A stretch of 64,000 nt of DNA from Ypsolopha sequella (Eukaryota; Arthropoda; Insecta; Lepidoptera; Ypsolophidae). Positions 1 through 10,158 of the stretch are shown here, in pieces. The notes below the pieces were generated by a model. That model had not been told where the DNA came from and ran no database searches. It was given only the letters and a program-made list of their open reading frames with translations. The stretch is taken from contig OW204004.1 in NCBI GenBank assembly GCA_934047225.1, positions 7,196,401 through 7,260,400 on the forward strand, read 5' to 3'. The position numbers were made by a program, and so were the translations under genes. Position 1 is the first letter of the stretch; each line of letters begins with the position of its first letter.

Positions 1-163
1 ATATAAAGTTTGTGACTTTAACGTTTTGGTGAATAGAGAAATTTTAGGAAATAGAAAGTAAATGTGCGACGAAATCGTCCATTTGAAAATATCTCAAAAC
101 CTCGTGATACAATATCTACCTCTACCTATATTGTTTGCTTGACAGACCATTGTTATTCTAGAC

Positions 164-642
164 CAGGGGTCTTCAAACTTTTTTGCCTATTGGCCACATT
201 GATTCGTCCACTAAGTCCCGAGGGCCAAGATGATTCTAAAATACTGTAGTTTTGACGCGCAAATTTAACGTATTGAGACTAGCCGGTCAGTGAGATATCA
301 ATTGTCCAGGGTGCAAGAGAGTACTCCGCTCCGTTCGCAATTTCAGTTGGTACCTCGGGCCAACATTAGCCATTGTGACGGAGTTATCTGCAGCGCGTGC
401 TGTGCACAGACCTTGAAATAGGGTTGTAAATAACATTCTTATAATAACGCTACTTTTAGACAAATACCTACGCATTATAACGGGTTGTGAATTTTGTTCC
501 TATTATAAATAGCGTTACGTTAATATTATAAATTTGTGAATTTTAAATAAACTATAGCGGGATAAAAACCAGCGACCGCGGGCCGCATTGGTGGTGCACG
601 CGGGCCGTTTTTGGCCCGCGGGGCGTAGTTTGGAGACCCCTG
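164..642. mobile_element. hAT-like MITE
   Basis: The left end reads caggggtcttcaaactt and the right end, reversed, reads caggggtctccaaact, so the block has matching terminal inverted repeats of about 16 bp. It contains no coding sequence. CAGGG-type ends on a short non-coding element are typical of hAT-derived MITEs. The flanks do not show a clean 8-bp target duplication; only 'agacc' recurs beside both ends, so the copy is old or the boundary is off by a few bases. Confidence 0.65.
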
Positions 643-690
643 GAGACCTTCCCAACATCTTTCAGGCTAAATGTTTTTTTTTTTTTTCAG

Positions 691-853
691 TGTGGGTGTA
701 CAACACATCCCTGGTAAACGTGCCATACTTAAATGGGCCTTCGGATTATGTTTCAGAAGTAGATTCATCGTATTTCAGTGAACAAGTCTCTTTGAGCTAT
801 GCCAAGAAAGCTCTTAACTTAGACAACTTATTCGCAAACCCAGACCCCACTCG
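691..853 (+). CDS. Internal exon of an unrecognised host gene
   Basis: A strong acceptor (long T run followed by cag at 688-690) precedes a 163-nt open stretch that ends at a consensus donor, tcg|gtgagt, at 853/854. The frame that stays open begins at 693 and gives about 53 residues, starting WVYNTSLVNVPYLNGP and ending NLFANPDPTR. The peptide is polar, with well-mixed codons, unlike the surrounding repeats. Upstream sequence up to 642 is transposon, so the exon starts at the acceptor and not at the ATG-like codon further up. I do not recognise the family. No partner exon was found in the window, so the rest of the gene probably lies in large introns or outside. Confidence 0.5.
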
Positions 854-859
854 GTGAGT

Positions 860-1180
860 TGATGCTACGGTTTGCTACGGCAGCGTAGCGTTTCACGTAG
901 AATTTGTTGCTACGCGGCGTAGCATTGCAAAAAATAAGTCATAGACATAGTAGACAATGTACACTATGTATACTTTAGGAGTATTATTTAGGTTTCCGTA
1001 ACTCAAAAAGAAAAAAAAAACGGAACCGTTTGTTGTCCGTCTGTCAATACCCTTTTTCTCGGGACCCGTCAACGGCTCCATTGTGCTGTTAAAAGATCAG
1101 GCTTTAAATTTAACGCACAAAAAAGTAGATTTTGATTCTAGTGCGAGATGATCGATATTTCAAGTCACGACTGATTTTTT
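860..1180. repeat. Fragments of interspersed repeats
   Basis: Positions 862-925 hold six GCTACG/CGTAGC motifs in both orientations. From about 990 there is a copy of the widespread lepidopteran repeat with a 'ttccgtaactcaaaaag' start, 'ttgttgtccgtctgtcaa' core and 'ctttttctcgggaccc' continuation. The same core recurs near 14960, 17470, 29100 and 34800. No coding sequence is visible. Confidence 0.5.
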
Positions 1181-1508
1181 TTGCCGAGGCATAGTTATGT
1201 ATTTGAATGCTTCAGCATTTTCAAGCAAGTACCCACAATAAAGAAGAAAACCGTACCATAAATAGAAAAGCGCCGATCACACAGAGTTGCTTTCTGCGTT
1301 CCGCGTCCTGCATACCGTGATCACTGTTATCTATGCGACGCGACGCACGGTGGGGTATTAGACACAAAAAGCATAAAATGCTCCATTACTGGACAAAAAC
1401 TGGCTTTGGGAACAGCTAATGTGTCGACGCAATTGAAGGTGGCCATTTTTTTTCAAATTGAACTCAGACAAACGCCTACCCGCCAGTCGAAAGTTACCGT
1501 TCGCTATT

Positions 1509-1624
1509 ATATCAGTGTACGCGTGATTTGTCGATGCGCTTTAAGTTACAACATATTAAAAACGATATTAATTTTGTCATAAAGACAAGTTTGTCAAATT
1601 TCGTTATGGACTCTCAAGAACCAG
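1509..1624 (+). promoter_or_regulatory. Possible promoter and first exon of the Transib-like gene
   Basis: An arthropod-type initiator, atcagtg, lies at about 1510, roughly 95 nt before an ATG at 1606. That ATG opens a 19-nt coding start (MDSQEP + 1 nt) ending at a consensus donor, ccag|gtatgt, at 1624/1625. The phase fits the acceptor at 3075-3077. This is an inference from signals only. Confidence 0.4.
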
Positions 1625-2399
1625 GTATGTATTTGTTTAAAACATAGTTTTTATTAAAATTGATTACGAACTTTGGTCAATAACAGTGCCGAGAACATAC
1701 TAGATAAAAGACATAGCTTTTTCTTGATTTAACACAAACATTCTGTCTTTAACTTTATTTCTAAGCATTTCTAAGCATTCAATGGTACTTCAAAGTAATG
1801 AGTACTTATGTTAGAATATGAATTTAAAAAATGTAGCTGCGGAATGCTGCACATGGAATTTTAATGAATTTTCTTGTTTGTAAGTTAAAATTTGCAAAAT
1901 AGCAAATATCCGGGATAAAATGTACATTACGGGACGCTAGTCTGGGCTTTCGTAATTTTTTTACAGAAAGTAGATGATATAAGAAGTCTTTCACCGAATT
2001 CTTTTTTGTAGCAAATGCGTAGTTTTCGAGAAATAAATTATTAAAAGTTGACAATAAAATTTTCGTTTTGACTTACAACCATCACTTTTGACATGTCAAT
2101 TGCGTTTCGTTATGCAAAGGTTAAGTCCATACAACCACATGTGACGAGTTTTACCGTAATTATGTTGTAATTCACATTCAATAGGTTTTGGTTTGTATTG
2201 CAAACTTAAAATTTTGTATATTAACGTGAAAATCATTATAAAGATTATTAATTTAACGACATTTAAAAAGAAAAATTGTGTTTCTGCTGTGCTAAAACGA
2301 AAAGCAAAACGACGCCATTTTGTTTTAGTGACGTTTCGCGTTGATTAGTTGTCGTTTGATGCTTTTGCGGTCGAGATCGTTTTACGTACTCCTGTCTAA

Positions 2400-2770
2400 T
2401 TAACACGTGTGACTACCATGGCTAAAAATCGACTTCTGTACTGGTAGGTTAAACTGTTCAAAAACCGACTTAGTGCACCCCGACTCTATACAGTCTTGTG
2501 GCTACTACCCCTAGAGTGTATATGAAAAGCCGAAGGCGCGGAGGGAGGGCAGCCCCCGCCCGCAGTAATAAAGCATAGGCAACCGTGTGAGCCGAAGCGG
2601 CTAAGGCTGGTCGCCGAAGGTGACCAGCAAGCCGAAGCTGCGGAGGTGAGCATGGGTGCCTATGTTTTGTTACGCAAGGGCGAAGGGGCTGCACTTCCCG
2701 CAGCGCCGGAGCCGATGCAGAAAGGAATTTGTGTCAAAATAGGTGACTTCTGTACTGATAGGTTCAAACA
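2400..2770. repeat. GC-rich repeat in Transib intron
   Basis: A GC-rich island within AT-rich DNA, carrying 'gccgaag' several times in the form gccgaag(c/g)(g/c)(g/t). It starts after 'aaaaaccgacttagtgcaccc'-like sequence that is echoed near 2755. It looks like an insertion in the intron between 1625 and 3077. I cannot classify it. Confidence 0.35.
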
Positions 2771-3077
2771 GTCCAAAATATCTCGATAGAAGGGGGGGGA
2801 GGAATCAAATTGATGGAAGAACCCGCAAAGTATTATCCGCTTGCTCTCTTCTCATTAATATCCCCCCGCTCACCCCTCTATCAAGGTATTATCACATACA
2901 TAACCTCAAACTTCAACCATGAATATCTCAAAAACCATGGGTTTGCTACAAAGGGGAGGGGTACCAGGGGGTAGCCCTTCCCCTCCCCCTCCCCCCATAC
3001 CCCTCCTCCCCCCCTACAATCCGTCCCGTAATGTACATTTTTACCAATATCCGTAAAATGTATTTTATTTATTTCAG

Positions 3078-3321
3078 GGTCTTTTGGCGTGAATTTTATG
3101 AGTCAAAAAGACATTTACTTTATAATAGAAAAGTCTAGTGACATTTGTTTTGACAAAAACCTGGACTTTATTGAAGAAAATGTGCTCAATGTGTATGATA
3201 AAGATCAAAACACGCAAAAAGATATTAAGCATAAATTATCAATATTAAAACATCAGTTTAAGGTCAAATGGTTAGCCGCATACAGGAAGAGTCACATATT
3301 TGCGATGAACAACAGTGATTG
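3078..3321 (+). pseudogene. Transib-like transposase, N-terminal exon (disabled)
   Basis: The exon begins after the acceptor tttatttcag at 3068-3077. Joined in phase to 1606-1624 it gives about 85 residues, lysine-rich, ending VKWLAAYRKSHIFAMNNSD. An in-frame TGA follows, at the place where related proteins usually read W-L, so a Trp codon has probably become a stop. Linking it to the downstream transposase pieces rests on phase, spacing and the W..AxRK...F....DWL pattern; the N-terminal identity is less sure than the C-terminal one. Confidence 0.4.
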
Positions 3322-3329
3322 ATTGGCTT

Positions 3330-3925
3330 AAGGGCCTTACTATTGCCAAATGAGTACTTTCTAAAGCCTACTCCTCGTTTATGGCCAAACCAAAAATACG
3401 GAATAAATGTATTATGAATAATCAACTCTTAGACAACATATAATAATGCAACATTTTTCTTTTTCATACCACCAAAACTTCTACATGTTTTTTTTTTACT
3501 GAATGGTGTTTTTTGACCTCAAATTCCCTACTGCTCCTGAGTGGCTTGGCCTATTGAATTCATTTATGCTTTGATAAATAGATAAACTTTATAGCTATAA
3601 ACATAACATATGATTATTCAATCGAGTAATCACGTCCAAGTGAAAAGTATAATTTTCTCCTATTTCGCTCTCTCAAGGACGCAACGAGCGTCGTAACAGC
3701 CACTATGCATTGCGCGCTGATATGAACGTTATTTCAATGTCGTTTCCGTTGAAATTTGAGCTGCTAATTTGGCGATGGTAATCGCCTTAATGGCATGACC
3801 AACCATTACCAACTACATTTATTCACAGCTTTGAATATACATAAATGAATATATTTATTTATGCAATTTAATATAAATATAAAAAAATATAAATAAAACA
3901 TCGTCACGAAATGAATCCCTGAGGT
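3330..3925. other. Non-coding interior of the Transib-like element
   Basis: AT-rich, with no long open frame. A run rich in 'aaatataaa' near 3830-3900 marks decay or an insertion. Nothing else is recognisable. Confidence 0.4.
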
Positions 3926-3930
3926 CGGAG

Positions 3931-4846
3931 ATGTGTAAGGTGTGTAATGCAGCTACTGGTACTACATCGACTATGAGGTGTTATATTTGTGGTGCTACAT
4001 CCAGCGAATTTAACGATTTGACCAAGAAAAGGGATGTTATAGAAGGTTCATTGGAATTTGATCTTTCTATAGGTATATTGCACGCACGAATTCGATTTTT
4101 TTAAAGTCTTCTACATTGTCTTCTACATATGTTGCGTACAAGATTCTAATAAGAAAGTGGAGAAAAATACAATAAACAGAACGAAAAAAAAATATCCAGG
4201 ATCGATTAAAAGCCGACTTTTAGTAGATATGCCTGAGGCCAATTTTGGTAACACAAATGACGGCAATACAAGCCGAAGATTTTTTGACAATCATGAGCTG
4301 TCCGCATCAATAACAAGAATTGATCCAGACCTCCTATATATATTTAAAATTATCCTGGAAGCGATATCAAGCGGACATAGAATAAACATTGACGCATTTA
4401 CAAAATATGCTAGGGAGACAGAAGAGTTATATGTAAAGTAATACGATTGGTATCTAATGACACCTACAGTACACAAAGTGCTCCGCCATGGCCCTGAGGT
4501 TATATCGTCTGCATTGCTTTCAATAGGACAGCTATCGGAGGAAGCCGCAGAATCGCGCAATAAACATATAAGAGAATATAGACTGTACTTTGCCCGGAAA
4601 TGTTCGTTACAAAAATGCAATGAAGATGTCCTGAATCGCCTTTTGATGACATCCGATCCCCTAGTCACAGGTATGAGAAAGCCGCCAAAGAAGTATAAGA
4701 GGTCATTTTCTAAGGAAACACTAGATTTATTACTGTCTGGAGAACCTAACAGCTCTGCAGAAACGGAAAGTGAAGAAGAACAGACAGACCATGAATTACT
4801 GTTAATAAATATTTTTTCAAATATATCATTCTTTCAATCGACTTGA
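3931..4846 (+). pseudogene. Transib-like transposase, core and C-terminal region (disabled)
   Basis: The first part (3931-4100) encodes a zinc-binding pattern CKVC...CYIC and then LHARIRFF, where an in-frame TAA follows. The reading frame moves to 4157-4846, with NFGNTNDGNTSRRFF and then one in-frame stop at 4439-4441 between YVK and YDWYLMTPTVHKVL. The C-terminal part holds IGQLSEEAAESRNK. By analogy with RAG1 (..SEGNESGNK..), the Glu at 4550-4552 would be the third acid of the DDE site. At least two stops and one frameshift make this a pseudogene. Transib is the best match from memory; domain databases were not consulted. Confidence 0.65.
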
Positions 4847-4859
4847 TAAAAGATCAAAT

Positions 4860-5231
4860 CCTGTATTATATACTAAGTATGGTCGGCCTGATCGAGCTGT
4901 ACCTTCCACTTGCGCAATGTTTATTTTTTTTGTCACTCTAATTTCATCCATTATCCTCTCTATATGTCCAAACCACCATAGCATTCTGTTTTATGGTCTA
5001 ACACTTCATCTTCTTTCAGGCCGCAACGATCACGTATGTCAATATTTTTTACACTGTCATTCAATGTTAAGCCACATACTCCGTAAGTGACGCATTTCTA
5101 CTGCATTCACTAAAATTTTGTAAAAGTGCCGGAAAAGGTGTGTCTGGATCGTAGCAGATGGAAATCTGTAGTCTCTACCTATCTTTCTGGGAGACAGAAA
5201 TGAGTATATGTATGTATGTATATATGTACCT
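4860..5231. mobile_element. RTE-type LINE fragment with inverted 5' part
   Basis: On the minus strand, 5095 down to 4870 encodes pieces of an RTE-type reverse transcriptase C-terminus (VCGLTLNDSVKNIDIRDRCGL, then a WFGHIERM-like region with stops). On the plus strand, 5120-5231 is the matching LINE 3' UTR (cagatggaaatctgtagtctc, a gagacagaaatgag stretch) ending in (GTAT)n. The two halves face opposite ways, as expected from twin priming during LINE insertion. The copy is truncated and dead. Confidence 0.55.
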
Positions 5232-5561
5232 ATGTAAACGACCACTACAGAGTAATTTCAAGTATAAAAATGAACTGGCCAGCTTTTTGTGTCTTATACC
5301 CCACCGTGCGACCGTTGTATTTTTACACTGAGACCGCGAGAACATGCGTTCTATTGTTTGGACTGCAGAACGCGGAACGCGCTCTGTGTGGCCGGCACCT
5401 AATTAATAATTTGTTTTGTAATGTTTCAGAATGTATTCACTTCACTGCACTTTATACCCGAAAACCGAGTCTTGTTTGTACCTGCAAAATAAACTGAAAA
5501 CGAGAAATTTTGAGGATGTAAATCTTAAAAATCCTTAATAAAAGATAATGAAATCAATACA

Positions 5562-5944
5562 CACTTTATAAATAATAGGTTATTAGTAGTTATTACCTAT
5601 GGAATTGCCGTTTTTTATGGATAATTTGAAGGAAACTCAGTTTTCAGTACTAGCATTTTAGCCTTTTGTTTAGGAATGACAAATCGAAATTGTATAATTT
5701 CTTTTGTTACAAATCTTATCATGGAAACGGATGGCATTTAGGACGAACTGTTTTTGAAAATTAAATTTTAGTTATCAAACTGAAAATAAAAACAAAATTT
5801 AAAACGTAGTTGTAGAACCTTGAAATTAACTTTCAAACAAAAAACAAACAATGGAAATTACTCTTAAATTACAGAAATTATGAACACATTAATCTGTAAG
5901 AAAATTTTGGCAATTTCATAGGTAATGACCTATTATATAAAGTG
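5562..5944. mobile_element. MITE family A, copy 1
   Basis: The ends are inverted repeats: cactttata.aataggt..ttacctatg.aattgcc at the left and its reverse complement at the right. The interior matches the block at 19383-19794 over most of its length (for example 'atcatggaa.(c/t)ggatggcattta'). No coding sequence. Confidence 0.6.
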
Positions 5945-5949
5945 CGTTG

Positions 5950-6810
5950 ATGAGCTTTTTGTTCCAGTAGTAGGTATATTTATATACATGGTTTAACTCA
6001 ACGACTTTTATAATATGTCATGATTTTTTTCGTCTATGCCATGCAAGCAACTGATACCAAACCCAGAACGGGTCGAAATATACTTGATTTGATTTAATTA
6101 TGTCTTTATTTTAATTTATACTGTTGTTTCTATTTATAATTATAAATAAAAGCCAAATGGTTACGTATACAAGATGACATTAGTTTATGCAGCCAAATTT
6201 ATTAATATATTTTAATAGATGAGTTTAAATATACATAAATAAAATAATATTGTACACTCGAAATATATTTTGGCCCTGGGGGTCGTCGTCAATCAATTCT
6301 TTATTTTTTATTCTTTATTGTACACACACGGAAATATAAACATAAACAAAATTACAGTGAAAAAGATGCACATTGGCGAGCTTATCTCCAAACAGAGATT
6401 TCTGACAGCAAAACTTAGCAATAGGAAAAGTAACATGAACGAAGTAATCATACACAGAGAAGAAGAACATACAAAGAATTACACAAGTTTAATAATAAAA
6501 TAAACATTTCTATAAAATATTATACATATACATAGTGTGTAATAAACTACATAAACATAAATATATATATAATATTTACCTATTCAGATTGTGAGAGGTA
6601 GTGTTCTTTAAGCTTTTTCTTAAAGGAGCCGATAGTTAGACGGTCCCGAATACTATGTGGAAGAGCATTCCATAGTTAGACTGATTGGACATGGACACTG
6701 AATGAGTTTCCATAAGCACATGTGTTATGTATAGGAGTTTTAAGGAGGGAGAAATACCTGGAACGTAAGGGTCTATCCCTGGAGATCAAAAACTCAAAAC
6801 ATGCACATAG
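5950..6810. other. AT-rich stretch with unclassified repeat remnants
   Basis: Several short frames are open but none has gene-like features. From about 6600 to 6790 the sequence ('gacggtcccgaatactatg', 'gagcattccatag') resembles antisense remnants of a LINE open frame, but I cannot confirm that. Confidence 0.3.
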
Positions 6811-6814
6811 CAAT

Positions 6815-7140
6815 GTGCTTAAGGCGATACGTAAAAGTTTTAGCGTCCCTGTTACTCCATATGCGAAAATTCGGACGGATTCGTGGAAAAGTAGCAAAAA
6901 GTCGGTTTTTTATTAATATAAAATATACTAAGGTATTTTGTCAAAAAGATGTTCAAAGAGACTTTACAAATACGTATTATCCACAATTTGAATGCAATTT
7001 CACAATGAAATTAGTTGGGATTTCTGTAATGATATTAAAATTTGTGATTTTATTCCACTTTACGCTTAGTGAAGATAAGCTAATTGGATAATGAGATTTG
7101 GATTAAAAAGGTGACATTCGAAAAATAATTCCTAGCTGTC
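6815..7140. mobile_element. Truncated copy of TTAA MITE
   Basis: Starts cttaaggcgatacgtaaaag and continues 'gcgtccctg.tactccatatgcg', matching the left half of the complete TTAA-flanked element at 29270-29701. No matching right end (cgccttaa) is found, so the copy is incomplete. Confidence 0.5.
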
Positions 7141-7190
7141 GTCGTGGATAATTATGTGGAAGCCAGATTGTAAAACATGCCGTAGTAATA

Positions 7191-7567
7191 GTAGGCGCGC
7201 CGGATTGAAAAACGTCGCCGTATTGTAATGCGGCTGATGACGTTCAGTCAAAATGATACGTTAGCTAAAACAGTAGCCAACTTGTAGCCCTACTTTTTTT
7301 TGTGTATATTATTTCACCAAAATTCAACAATTCGACGACGGGCGGAGCGAGGAGGAGCTTGTTAAGTTGTCATGTTTATAAATTAAGGGAGCCGAGCGAA
7401 ACGGAGCGAGGCAACCACCCTGGTTTTAGAAGAATTCACAATATACACGAAAAAAATTAGGGCTATAGGTTGGCCACCATTTTGGCGTACGTATCATTGC
7501 TACATTTTGGCCGAACGTCATCAACCGCTCTACAATACAGCGACGTTTTTCAATCCGGCGCGCCTAC
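7191..7567. mobile_element. MITE with long GC-rich inverted ends
   Basis: The left end gtaggcgcgccggattgaaa is repeated inverted at 7548-7567, and similarity continues inward for about 55 bp (aaacgtcgc.gtattgta, gatgacgttc), more loosely to about 100 bp. The interior is short and non-coding. Both ends contain an AscI-like ggcgcgcc core. The target duplication is unclear. Confidence 0.65.
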
Positions 7568-7838
7568 TTGTAATACATCGTGTTATACGATATGGCTGCG
7601 ACAGTTAGTATATAAAATAGACATAAGAAATTATTTAAAATAAAATTACCTTCTATTATCAGGACTCCTTGTACGCTTCTGTTTGTGGGAAAATGTGGAA
7701 AAATATCAACTCAATAATTTTTTACACGTTTTCGAAAGTGCGCGGTTTGTGGTTCCACCCTGTTTTTGGTGTAAATACTTACTCGAATTGTCAAAAGGAT
7801 GTTAAGGATATAAATCTAAATATATAAAAGAAGAACCT

Positions 7839-7884
7839 GACTGACTGACTGACTGACTGACTGACTGACTGACTGACTGACTGA
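7839..7884. repeat. (GACT)n microsatellite at Helitron 5' end
   Basis: About 11 tandem copies of 'ctga' directly inside the Helitron 5' terminus. It is followed by conserved Helitron leader sequence with repeated 'tttcaaaattca.cccctaa' segments at 7980 and 8118. Confidence 0.8.
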
Positions 7885-8389
7885 CATATCAACGCACAGC
7901 CCAAACCATTGGGTCTAGAGATTCCAAATTTGGCAAGTAGGTTCCTTTAGAGGTCTAGGGGTGCACTAAGAAAGGATTTTTCAAAATTCACCCCCTAAGA
8001 GGGTGAAACGGGGGTCCAAAGTTTGTATGGGGAAACAAGAATAGTTAAACTATTTTATTCGAAACTTCACAGGAGTACTCTTATCAATAAATGAGTAAAT
8101 ACGTGTTTCATGTTTTTTCAAAATTCAACCCCTAAAAGGGGGAAATGGGGTAACAAATTCTGAAAATCAACATGGGTATCGTTTGTATGGTTTACCGGGT
8201 CGCTGATCACGAAAACAACAACGATTTTAAAATCCAACGTACTGGAAGTGAAATACCATCATCCCCTGTCGGGGTGCAATGGGGTTGAAATGTGTAAATA
8301 TCAATATGGGTGTCGTTTTTGTGGTTTTTTGGGACGTTAATTGCGAAAATGGCATCGATTTTGAAATTTAATATAGTGGACATGAAAAT

Positions 8390-8572
8390 TCTTGAAAACT
8401 CGTCCCAAGTCGCCGGATCTTTTTGGGCTGGACCCTAATATTGAGGAGTTAGATTCGATTGAATCGACGGTCAATAGTTGTGACCAACAGTCGGAAAAAA
8501 CGCCAGCAACTGAGTCCACGAATGACAGTGACGACGTAGAAATTAATGTTGTTGCTGACAGTCGTGAGTGAC
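8390..8572 (+). CDS. Short acidic ORF in the Helitron leader (doubtful)
   Basis: A frame opening at about 8385 reads KTRPKSPDLFGLDPNIEEL, then a Ser/Thr/Asp/Glu-rich stretch to a stop at 8570-8572. No ATG starts it and it lies upstream of the likely transcription start at 9143. It may be a relic coding segment of the element or chance. It is listed because its composition is unlike the surrounding AT-rich DNA. Confidence 0.2.
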
Positions 8573-8629
8573 AGTAGTTGAGCTGGATCCTTTCGGAGTG
8601 TTGGTCACAGTCCGTGAGTCGTTCCATCG

Positions 8630-9135
8630 AATCTAACTTCTCATTGGTGGTTTGTTTTTTGTTTGTGTAGATACTTATTATATTGCAATAATTAAATAAA
8701 ACATCAGATCAACTTAATATGACTTTGTCTGAGAAATGGAGTTTTTGTGTAGTCCATAACCATGTAAAATATAAAACGTAGTACCTACCTACCTACCTAC
8801 CTTTACCTATATTTATTATCTATATCTATTTAATGAATTCAATATATTATTAACTATTTAGCTTTTATAAAGTAAAAATACTTATTATCATATATTTAAC
8901 GTATTAATTGATGTTTATTTTTTTTTAAACCGTAACTCGGTACAATATACAGAATGTAACGGAAAGAGGGTAGGTATCAATACGAAATCCCTGAAGAAAT
9001 GTGGATTGTTAATGTCAAAATCTTGAAAAAAATCCTGGTGGAGGACATAATAGCGAGGCGTGCGCGGCACGGGGGCGGCGGGGCGATGTGACCGAGTGTG
9101 CAACCCGAATGCGGGCAGACGCGTGAGGGCCGACG
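8630..9135. other. Helitron 5' non-coding region
   Basis: AT-rich, with a (CTAC)n run near 8786-8806 and a GC-rich patch at 9050-9130. No long frame was found. It probably holds the element's promoter. Confidence 0.4.
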
Positions 9136-9140
9136 TCGTT

Positions 9141-9150
9141 ATCAGTCGTA
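9141..9150 (+). promoter_or_regulatory. Possible initiator of Helitron transcription
   Basis: Reads atcagtcgta, a good arthropod initiator (TCAGT). It lies about 340 nt upstream of a splice-acceptor-like ttctgaatttcag (9471-9483) that directly precedes the OTU frame, suggesting a 5' UTR intron. Inference only. Confidence 0.3.
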
Positions 9151-9519
9151 TGCTATAAATGCGAAGAAATTGTTTTTGTTAAATCCGTGGTAGTTACTTA
9201 TCTGTTATTTGACGTTCTTATAACTTTATATTAATAGCTAAATCTTTACCTTAGGCTGGTAGTCAGGGTAGTAGACTGGTAGTAGGTAGGTTCTTAGTTT
9301 AGTACGTTTTTTTTTTTTCGCAATTCACGTTAATAGGTAGGTTGTTTTTGGTAGTTTAGTTCAGTTTATTATACGTAGGTAGTAGGTATGAGATAGGGTG
9401 TTAGGTAAGATTGATTTATACATATATTCAATTTTGTTACGTAGGTATATTTTTTCTACATTTATTTTGTTTTCTGAATTTCAGTACTTTACTCACTTAT
9501 ACATATAAACGTGAAAAAA

Positions 9520-10158
9520 ATGGTTATGGAAACTATATGTATTGATGGACAGATGGTCTGTCAAACTATCGTACCAATTAAAGGGGACGGCGCTTGCCTC
9601 TTTAGATCCCTTTCTTATCTGATGTTCGGCAAAAAAGAAATGGCATTTACAGTTCGTGAAAAAATTGTGAATTTTGTTGTGCAGCACTGGGATGAATTCC
9701 GTATTATGTCCAACAATGGACGTGGTGACAATTACAATACATCTAACGAGTATTATGCTGATATGATTCAACCATTTATATTTGGTACTTTATGTGAACT
9801 GATGGCAGCAGGAAGAATATTCAACTTTGTGTTTGAAGTTTACCGTGATTGTAAGTTGTACATTAAAGTCGGTACTGAAGGTTATCCAGTTAAGCGTCTT
9901 CGCTTTTCTGGGCATCTAGCAGGGGGTCATTTCGAAGCCTATAACTCTATAGCCAAGAAAATAACGTCGAGACGGTTTGAAGTACTGGATGCCATATCTT
10001 TGTCCTCAAACGATTCAGACTCGGTTTCTTCTGCGAAATTGTCCATCATTTTGTCTGATACACTCATGTTACCGAAAAAATGCATCAAAACTAAAAAGAG
10101 TAACAAAACGCGAAGGGCTAGATATACAAACAAAACAAGAAAAAATCAAATTAAATAG
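9520..10158 (+). CDS. OTU-like cysteine protease domain of the Helitron polyprotein
   Basis: The start is taken as the ATG at 9520 (MVMETICIDGQMVC). The protein shows the OTU signature KGDGACLFRSLSYL near its N-terminus, with the Asp and catalytic Cys in D-G-A-C. The matching catalytic His is in GGHFEAYN about 120 residues later, so the active site looks intact. OTU domains are a known passenger of Helitron/Helentron proteins and would act as deubiquitinase-type proteases; their role in transposition is unknown. The basic C-terminal tail runs to a single in-frame TAG at 10156, after which the same frame continues open to 11088. OTU and Rep N-terminus were therefore probably one protein until that stop arose. 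Confidence 0.75.
   Translation: MVMETICIDGQMVCQTIVPIKGDGACLFRSLSYLMFGKKEMAFTVREKIVNFVVQHWDEFRIMSNNGRGDNYNTSNEYYADMIQPFIFGTLCELMAAGRIFNFVFEVYRDCKLYIKVGTEGYPVKRLRFSGHLAGGHFEAYNSIAKKITSRRFEVLDAISLSSNDSDSVSSAKLSIILSDTLMLPKKCIKTKKSNKTRRARYTNKTRKNQIK

Larger units (their letters stand above)
1278..5390 (+). mobile_element. Transib-like DNA transposon, degenerate
   Basis: Both ends begin CACACAGAG facing inward (1278-1286 and, reversed, 5382-5390) and then share a ttccgcg(t)-rich stretch. A 29-bp block, cgcacggtggggtat.agacacaaaaagc, occurs at 1344-1372 and inverted at 5282-5310. Between them lie broken exons of a transposase matching what I know of Transib proteins (NTNDG.T.RRFF, IGQLSEEA.E.RNK). 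Transib is the transposon family related to the RAG1 recombinase; its ends start CAC. No exact 5-bp target duplication was found. The element has been invaded by other repeats, including a LINE fragment at 4860-5231. Confidence 0.65.

Noticed and set aside
588..690. Reading the exon at 691 upstream to an ATG-like codon at 588
   Set aside because: That part is the end of the hAT MITE and a polypyrimidine acceptor tract.
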